46,858 bases of DNA from positions 1-46,858 of the forward strand of contig CALXTI010000010.1 in the NCBI GenBank assembly GCA_944391395.1. The letters run 5' to 3'. Both the position numbers and the translations under genes were made by a program. Shown in pieces: positions 1-9,285 of the stretch; position 1 is the first letter of the stretch; every line of letters begins with the position of its first letter. This DNA comes from an uncultured Alphaproteobacteria bacterium. Lineage in GTDB: Bacteria > Pseudomonadota > Alphaproteobacteria > RF32 > CAG-239. The notes beneath the pieces were generated by a model. That model did not search any database. It was not told the DNA's origin and saw only the letters and a program-made list of their open reading frames with translations.

Positions 1-87
1 TGTCATGTTGATTTGGCATTCGGCGTCGGCGGCGAAAACAAGGCCAATTCTTCTTCCTGGATTTTGGAAAGGTGGCAAACCTGCTGA
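1..87 (+). CDS. 3' end of an unidentified gene (partial)
   Basis: Frame 1 is open from the first base of the window to a TGA at 85-87, giving 28 codons. The tail contains a Gly/Asn-rich stretch (FGVGGENKAN) and ends ERWQTC. It stops 10 bp before the convergent stop of the autotransporter gene, as expected for a real convergent gene end. The fragment is too short to assign a family. Frame 2 is also open across most of this stretch, so the choice of frame is uncertain. Confidence 0.35.
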   Translation, partial: CHVDLAFGVGGENKANSSSWILERWQTC

Positions 88-97
88 CAACTTTGCC

Positions 98-3000
98 CTA
101 AAACGCAAATGACCAGCCGAAGTTTAGGCTTATGGGGATTTTGACATCATCGCCCAATTGCGTCGAGGTTTCCACATATGCCGAGCCAAAGCGGCTTGAT
201 GCTACATTAAGCCCCAAACCCAGCTCATAACGTGTGGCGGAAATTTCTTCTTTGAACCGATAATTTGCCACATCCACCGTGCTTTTGCCGTCCCAATCGT
301 GCAACAAAGCCAGACGGCCGTACATATCAAAAGTTGCTTTATTTTGCAGCGTAAATCCGCGCCCGCCGGACAGGCCGATGCTGCCGGTGATATAATCGGT
401 ATCGGCGGCGCTGACTTTGGTGTTAAAGTTGGTGCGATAATCCACGCCTTCCACATGAATGTAGTTTATCCCCACCGCCGGTTCCAAAAACCAATTTTTG
501 CCGAACTCCCAACGATAACCGGTATAAAACGAGCCTTGCCAACCGTTCGTATCATATTTGCCGTAGACGTCAAAACCTGCCGGCGTGTATGATTTTATTC
601 GCTGATGATGCCAAAAATATGTGCCGATAATGTCAAAAAACAAGTTTTGTTCCGTCATTAAAGTGGCGTACACACCCAGACTTTTGGTTTCGGCATCGCC
701 CCTGCCCGCACGGTCGTATTTTTGTTCGGATTCTGTATAACCGGCGTATGCGCCCAATTTCAACACATTGTCGCCCGCTTGCCAGATGTTGTAATCATAG
801 CCGATTTCGCCGCCGTAAATGTCCAACCGGCTACGTGTTCTATCTTTATAACGCAGTTTAACCCGCTCGCCTATCCCTTTGAACCATAGATTGTTGTTGT
901 GTCCCGATGCCTTGTGACTGCCGCGAATACGGTTGTTGACCGGATTAAGATGGCTGTAAAACAAACTGGCGATTGAAGTATAGGTGTTTTTGGCAATGAT
1001 TGAGCTTTCGGTCAATTCCGGTGTGCGCACTAGTGCCCAATTGTTTCCCTGATGTTCCAAGCTATATTTGAACGCCCCGACATCCACCGCATCACCTACC
1101 AAATAAAAATCCGCTCCGGAAGAATTTTCAGCTATCACGTTAAAAGAATTCGGCAATTTGCCCTCTTTGCTGTAATCATGTATAATCAGTCCGAAATCCC
1201 CTTCGCCGCTTTGGACGCTGATGTGGTCGGAAACATCGCCGCTTAAATCGCTTTGCAGGCTAAAAACACCGGTACCGCTTAATTTGCCGATGTCTAAAGC
1301 GGTATGACCGGCGCCGGAAACCAAATTGACTTGACCGCTGCTCATGCTTATTTCAGGAATTTTGCCGGTACCGACAACGTTTAAGGCGCCGCCGTTTATC
1401 TGCGTTTGTCCGCGCAGCTCTCCTCCCATATATAAATTCAGGTATCCGGCTGATAAAACGGCATTTTCCGAAACTCCGCCAGTTTTTACGTTTTGTGTAC
1501 CGCCGTTTATTGTTGTGTTTGTTGCCGTTCCTGAAACTTCCTGCGTGCCGGATGTGAGATTGGTGTTTTGCGCCATACCGCCCGAGGCGACAATTTGTGT
1601 GCCTCCGTTAATGGCGGTATTAGTTGCCGAACCTGTTACATTCTGCGTGCCGTTGTTTATTGTCGTGCTTGTCGCCGTGCCGGAAACATTCTGCACACCG
1701 CCGTTAAGGGTTGTATTGGTCGCCGTACCAAACACATTTTGTGTGCCGTTGTTAAGCGTCGTTTGTTCGGCCATGCCGCCGGTTTCTATGTTTTGTATGC
1801 CACCGGCAATTACCGTATTTATTGCCGAACCTGATACATTCTGTGTGCCGCTTTTGATTGTTGTTCCATTGACAGAACCACCGGTTGTGATATTCTGGAC
1901 GCCGCCGTTGATTGTGCTTTCTAAATCTTTGCCAAACACTGTTTGCGTGCCGCCGTTCAAGATTGTTTTTGTTGACGAAGCGTCAGCTGCAACCGTCATA
2001 CTTCCGGCAGAAATTGTGGTGTTTTCGGTCGATGCTCCGGATTGGATATTTATACTTCCACCGTTTATGACGGCTGCCGATGATAAACCGCCGGATAAAA
2101 CCGTCATCAAACCGTTTGCGCCGATTGTTGTGTTTGTTGCCGTTCCTGAAACTTCCTGCGTGCCGGATGCGAGATTGGTGTTTTGCGCCACACCGCCCGA
2201 GGCAACAATTTGTGTGCCGCCGTTAATGGCGGTGTCGACTGCCGTACCTGTTACATTTTGCGTGCCGTTGTTAAGGGTTGTATTGGTTGCCGTGCCAAAC
2301 ACATTTTGCGTGCCGTTGTTAAGGGTTGTATTGGTTGCCGTGCCAAACACATTTTGCGTGCCGTTGTTAAGCGTCGTTTGTTCGGCCGTTCCGCCGGTTT
2401 CTACGTTTTGTATGCCGCCTTTAATGATTGTACTGGTCGTTTTCCCTTCATTTAAAACATTCTGCGTGCCGCCGTTTAAAGTGGTATCTTCGGCAAAACC
2501 AGAGACGTTCATCACGCCGGCAGCGGAAACTTCGCTGCTTTTTGCCACACCGCCATACAATATGTTTTGTTCGCCGCCGTTAACTTTGGCATTTTCAACT
2601 TGTCCGTAAACTCGTTGTTCTCCGCCGTCTATTGTGCTGTTTTCGGCTGTGCCGCTGCTGCTGACATATTGCAAACCGCCTTTGACGACGGCACCGGAAT
2701 CCGTGCCGTAAACATATTGCGTGCCGCCGTTGATGGTGGTGTTCTCCGCCAAAGCATCTTCATCAACATCCATGCTGCCGCTTTGCAAAACCGTATCTTC
2801 AACCCAACCATAACCATTGACGTTTAACGAACCCTCGCCGCTTATTACTGTTCCCGAAGCATGGCCGGAAACCGTCATGCGTCCATCGCCCGAGATGTTT
2901 GTGTTTGTTGCCGCCGCGCCGGAATCAACTTGCTGCGTGCCGCCGGACACCATGGCACCGACAGCCTCACCGCCGCTGCGGATTTCCTGAATTCCGCCTT

Positions 3001-3472
3001 TAACAACCGCGTTTTCATCCATGCCGGAAATATATTCGTGGCCGGAATTCAACACGGTGTTTGTTGCCGTGGCGCCGCTCAAGACATAAAGCGACCCGCC
3101 GTTTAAGACCGTATCCTGTGCCAAACCGCCGCTGTAAACATTTGCCGAGCCATACGAATCTATGGTGGTATTGTATGATGTTCCTCGTATCCGCTGCACT
3201 GCCGAATATTGTACATGCGTGTCATATGAGGCGCCGCCCGAGAGAACTTCCTGCTGACCGTACGGATAAAGGTTGCTGTTGTGGCTGACGCCGCCGGACA
3301 TAATCTGCTGCGTGCCGGAAACCGTAAAATTGTCCGCCGTGCCGTAGACCTGCTGTGTTACAATGGAATTGACATCGCCGCCGCTGACAGTCGTGCCCGC
3401 CGGAATCGTCGTTGTGATTGCCCAGGCGCTTTGCGGTAAAAGTGACAGAATGAGAACGATACTGCGGCGCAT
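98..3472 (-). CDS. AIDA-type autotransporter adhesin (type Va secretion)
   Basis: The protein has 1124 residues. An N-terminal signal peptide (MRRSIVLILSLLPQSAWA) directs Sec export. Residues of roughly 20-740 form a passenger of short imperfect repeats around the motif NGGTQNVxGTATNTT. This Gly/Thr/Asn-rich pattern is typical of AIDA/Ag43-like beta-helical adhesins. A linker follows, then a C-terminal autotransporter beta-barrel of about 270 residues starting near NNLWFKGIGERVKLRY and ending in WSFAF; the terminal Phe fits a BAM recognition signal. An AAGGAG Shine-Dalgarno lies 7 bases upstream of the ATG. Family knowledge predicts a surface-displayed or released passenger for adhesion or autoaggregation; the ligand cannot be told. 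No protease triad was recognised in the passenger. The gene is divergent from opgG and contains DNA-level repeats that could change its length. Confidence 0.93.
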   Translation of the reverse strand: MRRSIVLILSLLPQSAWAITTTIPAGTTVSGGDVNSIVTQQVYGTADNFTVSGTQQIMSGGVSHNSNLYPYGQQEVLSGGASYDTHVQYSAVQRIRGTSYNTTIDSYGSANVYSGGLAQDTVLNGGSLYVLSGATATNTVLNSGHEYISGMDENAVVKGGIQEIRSGGEAVGAMVSGGTQQVDSGAAATNTNISGDGRMTVSGHASGTVISGEGSLNVNGYGWVEDTVLQSGSMDVDEDALAENTTINGGTQYVYGTDSGAVVKGGLQYVSSSGTAENSTIDGGEQRVYGQVENAKVNGGEQNILYGGVAKSSEVSAAGVMNVSGFAEDTTLNGGTQNVLNEGKTTSTIIKGGIQNVETGGTAEQTTLNNGTQNVFGTATNTTLNNGTQNVFGTATNTTLNNGTQNVTGTAVDTAINGGTQIVASGGVAQNTNLASGTQEVSGTATNTTIGANGLMTVLSGGLSSAAVINGGSINIQSGASTENTTISAGSMTVAADASSTKTILNGGTQTVFGKDLESTINGGVQNITTGGSVNGTTIKSGTQNVSGSAINTVIAGGIQNIETGGMAEQTTLNNGTQNVFGTATNTTLNGGVQNVSGTATSTTINNGTQNVTGSATNTAINGGTQIVASGGMAQNTNLTSGTQEVSGTATNTTINGGTQNVKTGGVSENAVLSAGYLNLYMGGELRGQTQINGGALNVVGTGKIPEISMSSGQVNLVSGAGHTALDIGKLSGTGVFSLQSDLSGDVSDHISVQSGEGDFGLIIHDYSKEGKLPNSFNVIAENSSGADFYLVGDAVDVGAFKYSLEHQGNNWALVRTPELTESSIIAKNTYTSIASLFYSHLNPVNNRIRGSHKASGHNNNLWFKGIGERVKLRYKDRTRSRLDIYGGEIGYDYNIWQAGDNVLKLGAYAGYTESEQKYDRAGRGDAETKSLGVYATLMTEQNLFFDIIGTYFWHHQRIKSYTPAGFDVYGKYDTNGWQGSFYTGYRWEFGKNWFLEPAVGINYIHVEGVDYRTNFNTKVSAADTDYITGSIGLSGGRGFTLQNKATFDMYGRLALLHDWDGKSTVDVANYRFKEEISATRYELGLGLNVASSRFGSAYVETSTQLGDDVKIPISLNFGWSFAF
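1509..1618. repeat. Passenger-internal duplicated segment, copy A
   Basis: About 110 bp that recur at 2124-2233 with only about four differences. The segment codes for the passenger stretch around NGGTQIVASGG and SGTQEVSGTATNTT. The two copies are 615 bp apart in the same orientation and reading frame. Confidence 0.85.
2124..2233. repeat. Passenger-internal duplicated segment, copy B
   Basis: Partner of 1509-1618 (about 110 bp, near-identical, direct orientation). Recombination between the copies would remove 615 bp, which is 205 codons, and keep the frame. Confidence 0.85.
2255..2371. repeat. 48-bp tandem repeat in the autotransporter passenger
   Basis: A 48-bp unit (16 codons) starts at 2255 and repeats exactly at 2303. 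A partial third unit of at least 20 bp starts at 2351. Each unit encodes one passenger repeat of the form LNNGTQNVFGTATNTT. Unit length is a multiple of three, so expansion or contraction would change passenger length without breaking the frame. Confidence 0.9.
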
Positions 3473-3637
3473 TTTTTTCTCCTTTATATGAAAATTTTTT
3501 TATACATATATGCTTTGTTTGCCAAATATCCAGTCCTGCTCTGTTTTTTTATTGACATACTTGGTTTTTCACATCTCTTTGATGCTGCTTGACTTTCAGA
3601 TAAAAATGTTTTCTATTGACAAGTGTAAAAAGTTGTT

Positions 3638-5236
3638 ATGGACATCTATCGCATGAAATTTGGCAAAAGAGTTATAAAAATATCCTTGTGGGTCGCTGTC
3701 GGCGTTGCCGTATTTGCCGGCTATTCCTTTTTGAAAACCGCTTATCAAGAATATCGGCAGGAAGAAATCAACAGCAGCCTGGTTACCGAAAACGAAGTTC
3801 TTAATTCAGAAAAGCTGGCTGCCATGGCTAAATCTTTGGCAGAAAAACCTTATGTTGCGCCGGTCGATGATTTGCCTAAGGAACTGAAAGAACTTGATTA
3901 TGACCGATACCGTGATATTCGTTTCGTGCGTGAAAACGGTCCGTGGTACGGGCAAAAACTTCCGTTTGAAATTCAATTCTTTCATGTCGGCGGATTGTTT
4001 CAGACACCGGTTATGCTAAACCAAATTGTTAAAGGGAAAAGTTATCCGTTTGAATATTCGGCGGCTTATTTTGATTATGGTAAAAACCGGCTTGACACTT
4101 CCGAATTTTCCGATATCGGGTATGCCGGTTTCCGCCTGCACTACCCGCTTAATACAAGAAAATATTATGATGAACTTATTTCTTTTTTGGGCGCAAGCTA
4201 CTTTCGCGCTTTGGGACAAGGACAAAAATACGGCATATCCGCCCGCGGGTTGGCTATTGACACAGCGGTTGCCACCGGTGAGGAATTTCCCATATTCCGA
4301 GAATTTTGGATCAGACGTCCGAAGAGTAAAAGCAAACATATTGTCGTTTATGCTTTGCTTGACAGTCCGAGCGCTGCCGGTGCCTATACTTTTGTCATTA
4401 ACCCCGGGGAAACAACAACCATTGATGTCGATGCAATGATTTTTCCGCGCAAAGCCGTTACAAAACTCGGTATCGCGCCGCTGACCTCCATGTATTTGTT
4501 TGGTGAAAACACCAAAAACCGTTTTGACGATCACCGGCCGGAAGTGCATGACAGTGACGGACTGCTCGTTTTGAACGGGAACAACGAGTGGCTGTGGCGG
4601 CCGCTGGATAATTCGCCCAAGCTCCGCATCAGCGCTTTTGTTGACAACAATCCCAAAGGTTTCGGCTTGCTGCAGCGCGACCGCAATCCGGCTCATTATC
4701 TGGATTTTGAGGCAAATTATGAGCAGCGGCCGAGCGTGTGGGTCGAGCCGTTGGGCAACTGGGGCAAAGGCTGGGTTGAGTTGGTGGAAATTCCCTCCGC
4801 ACAGGAAATTCATGACAATGTGGTGGCTTATTGGGTTCCTCAAGAAAAAATCGTTCCACTGCAGCCGCTGCATTATCAATATCGTCTGCATTGGTTCAGC
4901 ACGCTGCCGGTGGAAAAGATCCCCGGCGATGTTACGGCAACTTATACCGGAATCGGCGGGGTTTCCGGCATGCTTGAAACACAAAAACGCAAGTTTGTGA
5001 TTGATTTTGACATCTTAAACATGCAACAAGAAGTTGAACGGGGAATCCCTCAATTAGAGGTTTCTGCCAGCGAAGGAAAAATTTTAGGTAAGCATTTGAT
5101 GTACAATCCCGTTACCAAAGGGTTGACAGCCTATATTGATTTTGAACCCGGAGGAAAAACCGCGGAATTGCGCGCCGTCGTTACCAAAAACGGTAAAAAT
5201 ATTTCGGAAGTGTGGAGTTATCAATGGCTGCCTTAA
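3638..5236 (+). CDS. opgG: Periplasmic glucan biosynthesis protein OpgG/MdoG
   Basis: The protein has 532 residues, close to E. coli OpgG (about 511). An N-terminal hydrophobic segment (about residues 12-30) acts as signal peptide or anchor. The body shows MdoG family sequence: LDYDRYRDIRF near residue 90 and FEIQFFHVGGLF near residue 115. OpgG acts in the periplasm on the beta-glucan backbone made by the membrane glucosyltransferase OpgH. The operon arrangement with an unknown ORF and opgH downstream supports this. The stop overlaps the next gene. The start is either 3638 or the in-frame ATG at 3653; neither has a strong Shine-Dalgarno sequence. The 165-bp gap upstream contains TTGACA-like hexamers but no convincing full promoter. 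Confidence 0.93.
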   Translation: MDIYRMKFGKRVIKISLWVAVGVAVFAGYSFLKTAYQEYRQEEINSSLVTENEVLNSEKLAAMAKSLAEKPYVAPVDDLPKELKELDYDRYRDIRFVRENGPWYGQKLPFEIQFFHVGGLFQTPVMLNQIVKGKSYPFEYSAAYFDYGKNRLDTSEFSDIGYAGFRLHYPLNTRKYYDELISFLGASYFRALGQGQKYGISARGLAIDTAVATGEEFPIFREFWIRRPKSKSKHIVVYALLDSPSAAGAYTFVINPGETTTIDVDAMIFPRKAVTKLGIAPLTSMYLFGENTKNRFDDHRPEVHDSDGLLVLNGNNEWLWRPLDNSPKLRISAFVDNNPKGFGLLQRDRNPAHYLDFEANYEQRPSVWVEPLGNWGKGWVELVEIPSAQEIHDNVVAYWVPQEKIVPLQPLHYQYRLHWFSTLPVEKIPGDVTATYTGIGGVSGMLETQKRKFVIDFDILNMQQEVERGIPQLEVSASEGKILGKHLMYNPVTKGLTAYIDFEPGGKTAELRAVVTKNGKNISEVWSYQWLP

Positions 5237-5652
5237 TCATTCAAAACAAAGAAGACATACTCGCCGCTTATCTTAAAACATTTGGTTTTGTCGGCAAAAA
5301 AGCTGACGTGTTGACCGCGGCGTTGTTGCAAAAGATTCCCGAACCAATTTCCAAAAACGGGGAAGAATTGATTGCGTATGCCGATAAAATTATTTTGAAA
5401 GTTGCCAAAAACATATTTAAAAACGCCAAACTCGCCGACGAGCAGCTTTTGGCACAATTTAAGCTGTGTTTTTTATTGTGCGGCGGCGCTGAGAAGTGTA
5501 CTTTGGATAATCTTAAGAAAATCGAATTTTCGGCAGACTTGGTTGAACAAATGAAAAAACATTTCGTTATCAATGCACCGCAGTATCATATGAGCGTCAT
5601 GAAACCGCAAAAAATTGAAAATTTCCGCACCAAGAAGAAAAAAAATGATTAA
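5224..5652 (+). CDS. Unknown 142-residue protein between opgG and opgH
   Basis: I do not recognise this protein. The ATG at 5224 overlaps the last 13 bases of opgG, and its stop overlaps the opgH start by 8 bases, so all three are probably translationally coupled. A GTG at 5212 in the same frame is a weaker alternative start. The sequence is mostly alpha-helical by composition (many Lys, Leu, Ala), has several Cys including a CGGAEKC stretch, no signal peptide and no clear membrane segment, and ends in a strongly basic tail (RTKKKK). A cytoplasmic accessory or regulator of OpgH is a reasonable inference from position only. Confidence 0.75.
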   Translation: MAALIIQNKEDILAAYLKTFGFVGKKADVLTAALLQKIPEPISKNGEELIAYADKIILKVAKNIFKNAKLADEQLLAQFKLCFLLCGGAEKCTLDNLKKIEFSADLVEQMKKHFVINAPQYHMSVMKPQKIENFRTKKKKND

Positions 5653-7699
5653 AAATCCAACAACAGAAACTTTTGTTCCGATAACACCCAAGCAAATCCG
5701 CCGACGCCGGCGAAATGTTTTCGGGCTGATGTTTGTAAGCACACTTTTGGCTACTTTAAAATGGGCAAGCGTCGTACCGACCGATGCCAACCTGTTTTCA
5801 AAATTTTTGATGATTGCGCTGTTTGTACTTACTTTCGGATGGATTTCGCTTTTTTTCTGGTCGGGAATTTTCGGCTTTTTTGAAGTTTTACGAAAAAAAC
5901 AAGTCCCGGGCATCCGTTGGCCGGACGAGCAGCAAAAAATTACTTCGAAAACAGCAATTTTGGTTCCGGTGTATAACGAATCACCGACAACGGTTTACGC
6001 CAATTTGCTGGCTATGGCGGAAAGCATTGCCGAAACCGGCAATGCCGCCTGTTATGACTTTTTTGTTTTAAGCGATACTACAAATCCTAAAATCTGGCTT
6101 GAAGAAGAGGCTTGTTGGCTACAGGCAAAAGAAAAGCTTCCCGGAGGCGTTGGATTATACTATCGCCGGCGACCGGTCAACACCGCGCGCAAAAGCGGCA
6201 ATATTGAAGATTTTTGCAACAAATGGGGTGCCTTGTATGATTTTATGATTGTTTTGGATGCCGACAGCCTGCTTGAAGGCGAAACGATGGTTAAAATGAC
6301 GCTTTTGATGGAAGGCAACCCGCAAACCGGAATCATCCAGGCGCCGCCAATGTGCATCAACCGACATTCTTTGTTTGCCCGTATTCAACAGTTTGCCGGC
6401 AAGGTTTACGGGCCGGTGGTTTCCGCAGGACTTACTTATTGGCAGGTTCATGACAGCAACTACTGGGGGCACAACGCCATCATTCGTACCAAAGCTTTTA
6501 TGGATTGTTGTAAGCTTCCGGTGTTAAAAGGGCGCGCCCCGTTCGGAGGATTTATCCTAAGTCATGACTTTGTCGAAGCCGCGCTTATCCGCCGTGGCGG
6601 CTGGTATGCTTGGCTTTTGCCCGAACTTAAAGGAAGTTATGAAGAATGCCCGCCGTCCATGATTGATTTTGCCGTGCGCGACCGTCGATGGTGCCAGGGC
6701 AATTTACAACACATCAAACTTTTGTTTTCCAAAGGCTTGCACCCGGTCAGCCGCATCCATTTTATCACCGGCATCATGTCTTATCTTTCCTCTCCCTTGT
6801 GGCTCGGGTTTTTGCTGGTCGGGTTAGCGGTTGCTTTGGGACGAAATATTTTTCCGCCGGAATATTTTCCAACCACTTACACGCTTTTCCCGACATGGCC
6901 GGTTTTTGATAAAATCGGGATTATCAGCATGTTCATATTTTCATTGTTTATGCTTATTTTTCCGAAATTTTTAGGTTTGATTGTTTATTTGTCGCAAAAC
7001 AAGGCAAAAGATATCGGCGGATGTTTCGGTGCCGTTAAAAGCGTGTTGGTCGAAATCGTGTTCAGCGCCCTTTCCGCTCCTGTGATGATGATGTTTCAAA
7101 GCAAGTTTGTTTTTGATATTTTGACCGGACATGACACGGGCTGGAAAACGCAAAATCGTAATGAAACCGGGACTTCCTGGCATGATGCCTGGGAACGACA
7201 CAAGTGGCACACGTTTTTAGGACTATTGACAACGATTGTCGTCTGGCAATATGCGCATGGGTTGTTTTGGTGGCTGCTACCGGTAACGCTGGGGTTGATT
7301 TTTTCAATTCCTTTGTCCGTTTTTTCTTCGCGCGAAAAATGTGGTCAGCTGGCGAAAAAACATAAATATTTCATCATACCCGAAGAGCTGAAAAAACCGG
7401 ATGTGTTGCAAAAAGCTCTTCAAAACAGAAAGAAATTTGTCCTTTCGGCGGATTTCGGCCTGGCCGACATTGTTTGCGACGGCAAATTAAACGCCTTGCA
7501 TATTTTGATGCTTCCGGTTAACGGGCCGGCGCCCGAATATGGTGTAAAAACTTTGGCGCAAGCTAAAATTAAATTGGAAAATTATATTCATTACAAAACA
7601 GAGCTGAATTTATCCCGCGAAGAAGAAATTGCCCTGCTTTACAATCCGGATGTGTTGAAATACGCAAACTTAATGTTTTGTCTGGAAAATGCGTCATGA
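5645..7699 (+). CDS. opgH: Glucan glucosyltransferase OpgH/MdoH (GT2 family)
   Basis: The protein has 684 residues from the ATG at 5645; a TTG at 5615 would add 10 residues inside the upstream gene and is unlikely. Two hydrophobic segments near residues 26-42 and 53-78 precede a GT2 domain: nucleotide-binding LVPVYNES near 106-113, a DAD at 205-207, catalytic HD at 307-308 and the processivity motif RRWCQGN at 347-353. Several membrane segments follow from about residue 375 to 560. The enzyme polymerises UDP-glucose into a beta-glucan backbone and moves it to the periplasm, where OpgG acts. It is shorter than E. coli OpgH (847), lacking much of the long N-terminal extension. It ends with TGA, showing that TGA is a stop here. 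Confidence 0.95.
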   Translation: MIKNPTTETFVPITPKQIRRRRRNVFGLMFVSTLLATLKWASVVPTDANLFSKFLMIALFVLTFGWISLFFWSGIFGFFEVLRKKQVPGIRWPDEQQKITSKTAILVPVYNESPTTVYANLLAMAESIAETGNAACYDFFVLSDTTNPKIWLEEEACWLQAKEKLPGGVGLYYRRRPVNTARKSGNIEDFCNKWGALYDFMIVLDADSLLEGETMVKMTLLMEGNPQTGIIQAPPMCINRHSLFARIQQFAGKVYGPVVSAGLTYWQVHDSNYWGHNAIIRTKAFMDCCKLPVLKGRAPFGGFILSHDFVEAALIRRGGWYAWLLPELKGSYEECPPSMIDFAVRDRRWCQGNLQHIKLLFSKGLHPVSRIHFITGIMSYLSSPLWLGFLLVGLAVALGRNIFPPEYFPTTYTLFPTWPVFDKIGIISMFIFSLFMLIFPKFLGLIVYLSQNKAKDIGGCFGAVKSVLVEIVFSALSAPVMMMFQSKFVFDILTGHDTGWKTQNRNETGTSWHDAWERHKWHTFLGLLTTIVVWQYAHGLFWWLLPVTLGLIFSIPLSVFSSREKCGQLAKKHKYFIIPEELKKPDVLQKALQNRKKFVLSADFGLADIVCDGKLNALHILMLPVNGPAPEYGVKTLAQAKIKLENYIHYKTELNLSREEEIALLYNPDVLKYANLMFCLENAS

Positions 7700-7733
7700 G
7701 TTGAAAAAAGCGTCAACACCGTGATAAACGATA

Positions 7734-7762
7734 TTGACAAACTTTTACCATAGGCATATCAT
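7734..7762 (+). promoter_or_regulatory. Sigma70-type promoter for the CBS-domain gene
   Basis: A TTGACA hexamer at 7734-7739 is followed after 17 bases by TATCAT at 7757-7762. The predicted transcript would start near 7770, about 33 bases ahead of the ATG at 7803. Confidence 0.65.
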
Positions 7763-7802
7763 GCTGCTGTTTTGTATAAATTAAATAGGTTAATCCATAA
7801 AA

Positions 7803-9143
7803 ATGAGCTCTTTTTATATCTATTCTTTTAATTTCATTTTAGTTCTGATTTTGGTTTTATTTAATGCCTTTTTTGTGGTGTCGGAGTTTGCCATTGTCAA
7901 AATCCGCCGCACAAAATTGGAAGAAATGGTCCACGCCGGCAATAAACGCGCAAAAATCGCGTTGGGTATTACCGAGCATCTTGACTCATATCTAAGCGCT
8001 ATTCAACTCGGTATTACGCTTGCCTCACTCGGCTTGGGTTGGATTGGCGAACCGGCGGTGGCAAGCCTGTTGGAAGAACTTTTGGGCGACTATTTTGCCG
8101 AAAACAAAATTTTGCTGCATTCGGTCAGCTTTGGTATTGCTTTCAGCTTTATTACCCTTTTGCATGTGGTTTTGGGCGAGCTTATCCCGAAATCTTTAGC
8201 TATTCAGAAAACCGAAACTTTTGTTCTGATGATTGCTTATCCCCTCTATACATTTAAACGTATTTTTTATCCTTTTATTTGGGTTTTGGATACGTTAACA
8301 ATCAAAATTTTGCATATGATGGGCGTTAAGCCGGCTTCCGAAGAAGATATGGCGCATTCAGAAGAAGAAATCAAACTGATTGTGAACGCTTCGCAGCGTG
8401 GCGGCGTGATTGACGATACGGAACGTGATATTATTCAAAACGCTATTGATTTTTCAGAAATTTTTGCCCATGAAGTTATGGTGCCACGGCAAGATATGAA
8501 TTGTTTGTTTTTAAGCGACTCTTTCGAACATGTGATGGATTTTGTTAAAAGAACAAAACACACGCGCTATCCGTTGTGCGACAGAGATCGAGATAATGTG
8601 GTGGGAATGATTCATATCCGGGATTTGCTGGAACACAGCAACGAACATTTGGGCAAAGGGCAACTCAACAAAATTGCCCGCCAGATTTTGTTTGTGCCGG
8701 AAAATCAGTCGATTTCCGAAGTTTTGCACTTAATGATGCGGAAACATACCCATGTTGCCATTGTGGTGGATGAATACGGCGGAACGGCAGGTTTGCTCTC
8801 AATGGAAGACATCTTGGAAGAACTGGTCGGTGATATTCAAGACGAGCATGATTTACCCGAAATTGAAGAAATCAAAAAAGTTGATGAAACCATCTGTGAA
8901 TTTGACGGCAAGGTCTTGATGGAAGATGCTTTCGAATGTATGGGCTTGCCGGAATACGACTGTGAAGAAAGCACCATCGGCGGATATGTCTTTACCCTTT
9001 TGGGACAAGCGCCCAAAGTCGGGGATAAAGTTGAAGACGAATTCTGCTCTTATGAAGTGATTTCCGCCAATAAAATGCGGGTTAAACGCGTACGGGTTCG
9101 GGTCAAACCGACAAATGACAAAACGGAGAAAGAAACAGAATAA
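7803..9143 (+). CDS. HlyC/CorC (CNNM/DUF21-CBS) family membrane protein
   Basis: The protein has 446 residues, normal for the family. An N-terminal DUF21/CNNM transmembrane domain (about residues 1-190, with several hydrophobic segments and the motif GLGWIGEPAVA) is followed by the acidic linker EEEIKLIVNASQRGG. Two CBS domains follow (about 215-340; MVPRQDM opens the first, VDEYGGTAGLLSMEDILEE closes the second), then a CorC_HlyC domain (about 355-440) with the typical STIGGYV. Relatives are implicated in Mg2+/Co2+ transport or efflux; the name hemolysin is historical. The gene stands alone with its own promoter and terminator. Substrate cannot be told from sequence. Confidence 0.93.
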   Translation: MSSFYIYSFNFILVLILVLFNAFFVVSEFAIVKIRRTKLEEMVHAGNKRAKIALGITEHLDSYLSAIQLGITLASLGLGWIGEPAVASLLEELLGDYFAENKILLHSVSFGIAFSFITLLHVVLGELIPKSLAIQKTETFVLMIAYPLYTFKRIFYPFIWVLDTLTIKILHMMGVKPASEEDMAHSEEEIKLIVNASQRGGVIDDTERDIIQNAIDFSEIFAHEVMVPRQDMNCLFLSDSFEHVMDFVKRTKHTRYPLCDRDRDNVVGMIHIRDLLEHSNEHLGKGQLNKIARQILFVPENQSISEVLHLMMRKHTHVAIVVDEYGGTAGLLSMEDILEELVGDIQDEHDLPEIEEIKKVDETICEFDGKVLMEDAFECMGLPEYDCEESTIGGYVFTLLGQAPKVGDKVEDEFCSYEVISANKMRVKRVRVRVKPTNDKTEKETE

Positions 9144-9167
9144 TCCGTTTACGGTCTGCAAAAAAAG

Positions 9168-9192
9168 CGGAGAGCATATTCTCCGTTTTTTT
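9168..9192 (+). terminator. Intrinsic terminator of the CBS-domain gene
   Basis: CGGAGA (9168-9173) pairs with TCTCCG (9180-9185) across a 6-base loop and is followed by seven T residues. Confidence 0.85.
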
Positions 9193-9237
9193 GTTGTCTG
9201 CTTAATGGGAATAATGCGTGCGATATGTTCAGGGTAC

Positions 9238-9260
9238 AAAAAAGCAGGGAAACCCCTGCT
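9238..9260 (-). terminator. Intrinsic terminator of rpsD
   Basis: AGCAGGG and CCCTGCT (9244-9260) form a stem. Read on the minus strand the stem is followed by a T run (complement of the A run at 9238-9243). It lies 25 bases past the rpsD stop; a T run on the plus side too makes it potentially bidirectional. Confidence 0.8.
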
Positions 9261-9285
9261 TTTTCTTTTGCAACTTTCAAGAAGA

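Noticed and set aside
1509..2371. Regular repeats that could look like a CRISPR array
   Set aside because: They are in-frame protein-coding repeats without unique spacers of constant length, and no cas gene is present.
1344..2609. A 421-residue plus-strand ORF inside the autotransporter gene
   Set aside because: It is an antisense shadow of the repeat-rich passenger. Its Pro/Val/Cys periodicity just mirrors the repeats, and the minus-strand protein has a signal peptide, Shine-Dalgarno and barrel.
4016..4984. A 322-residue minus-strand ORF within opgG
   Set aside because: It is antisense to a clear OpgG frame, has no Shine-Dalgarno and shows no recognisable family.
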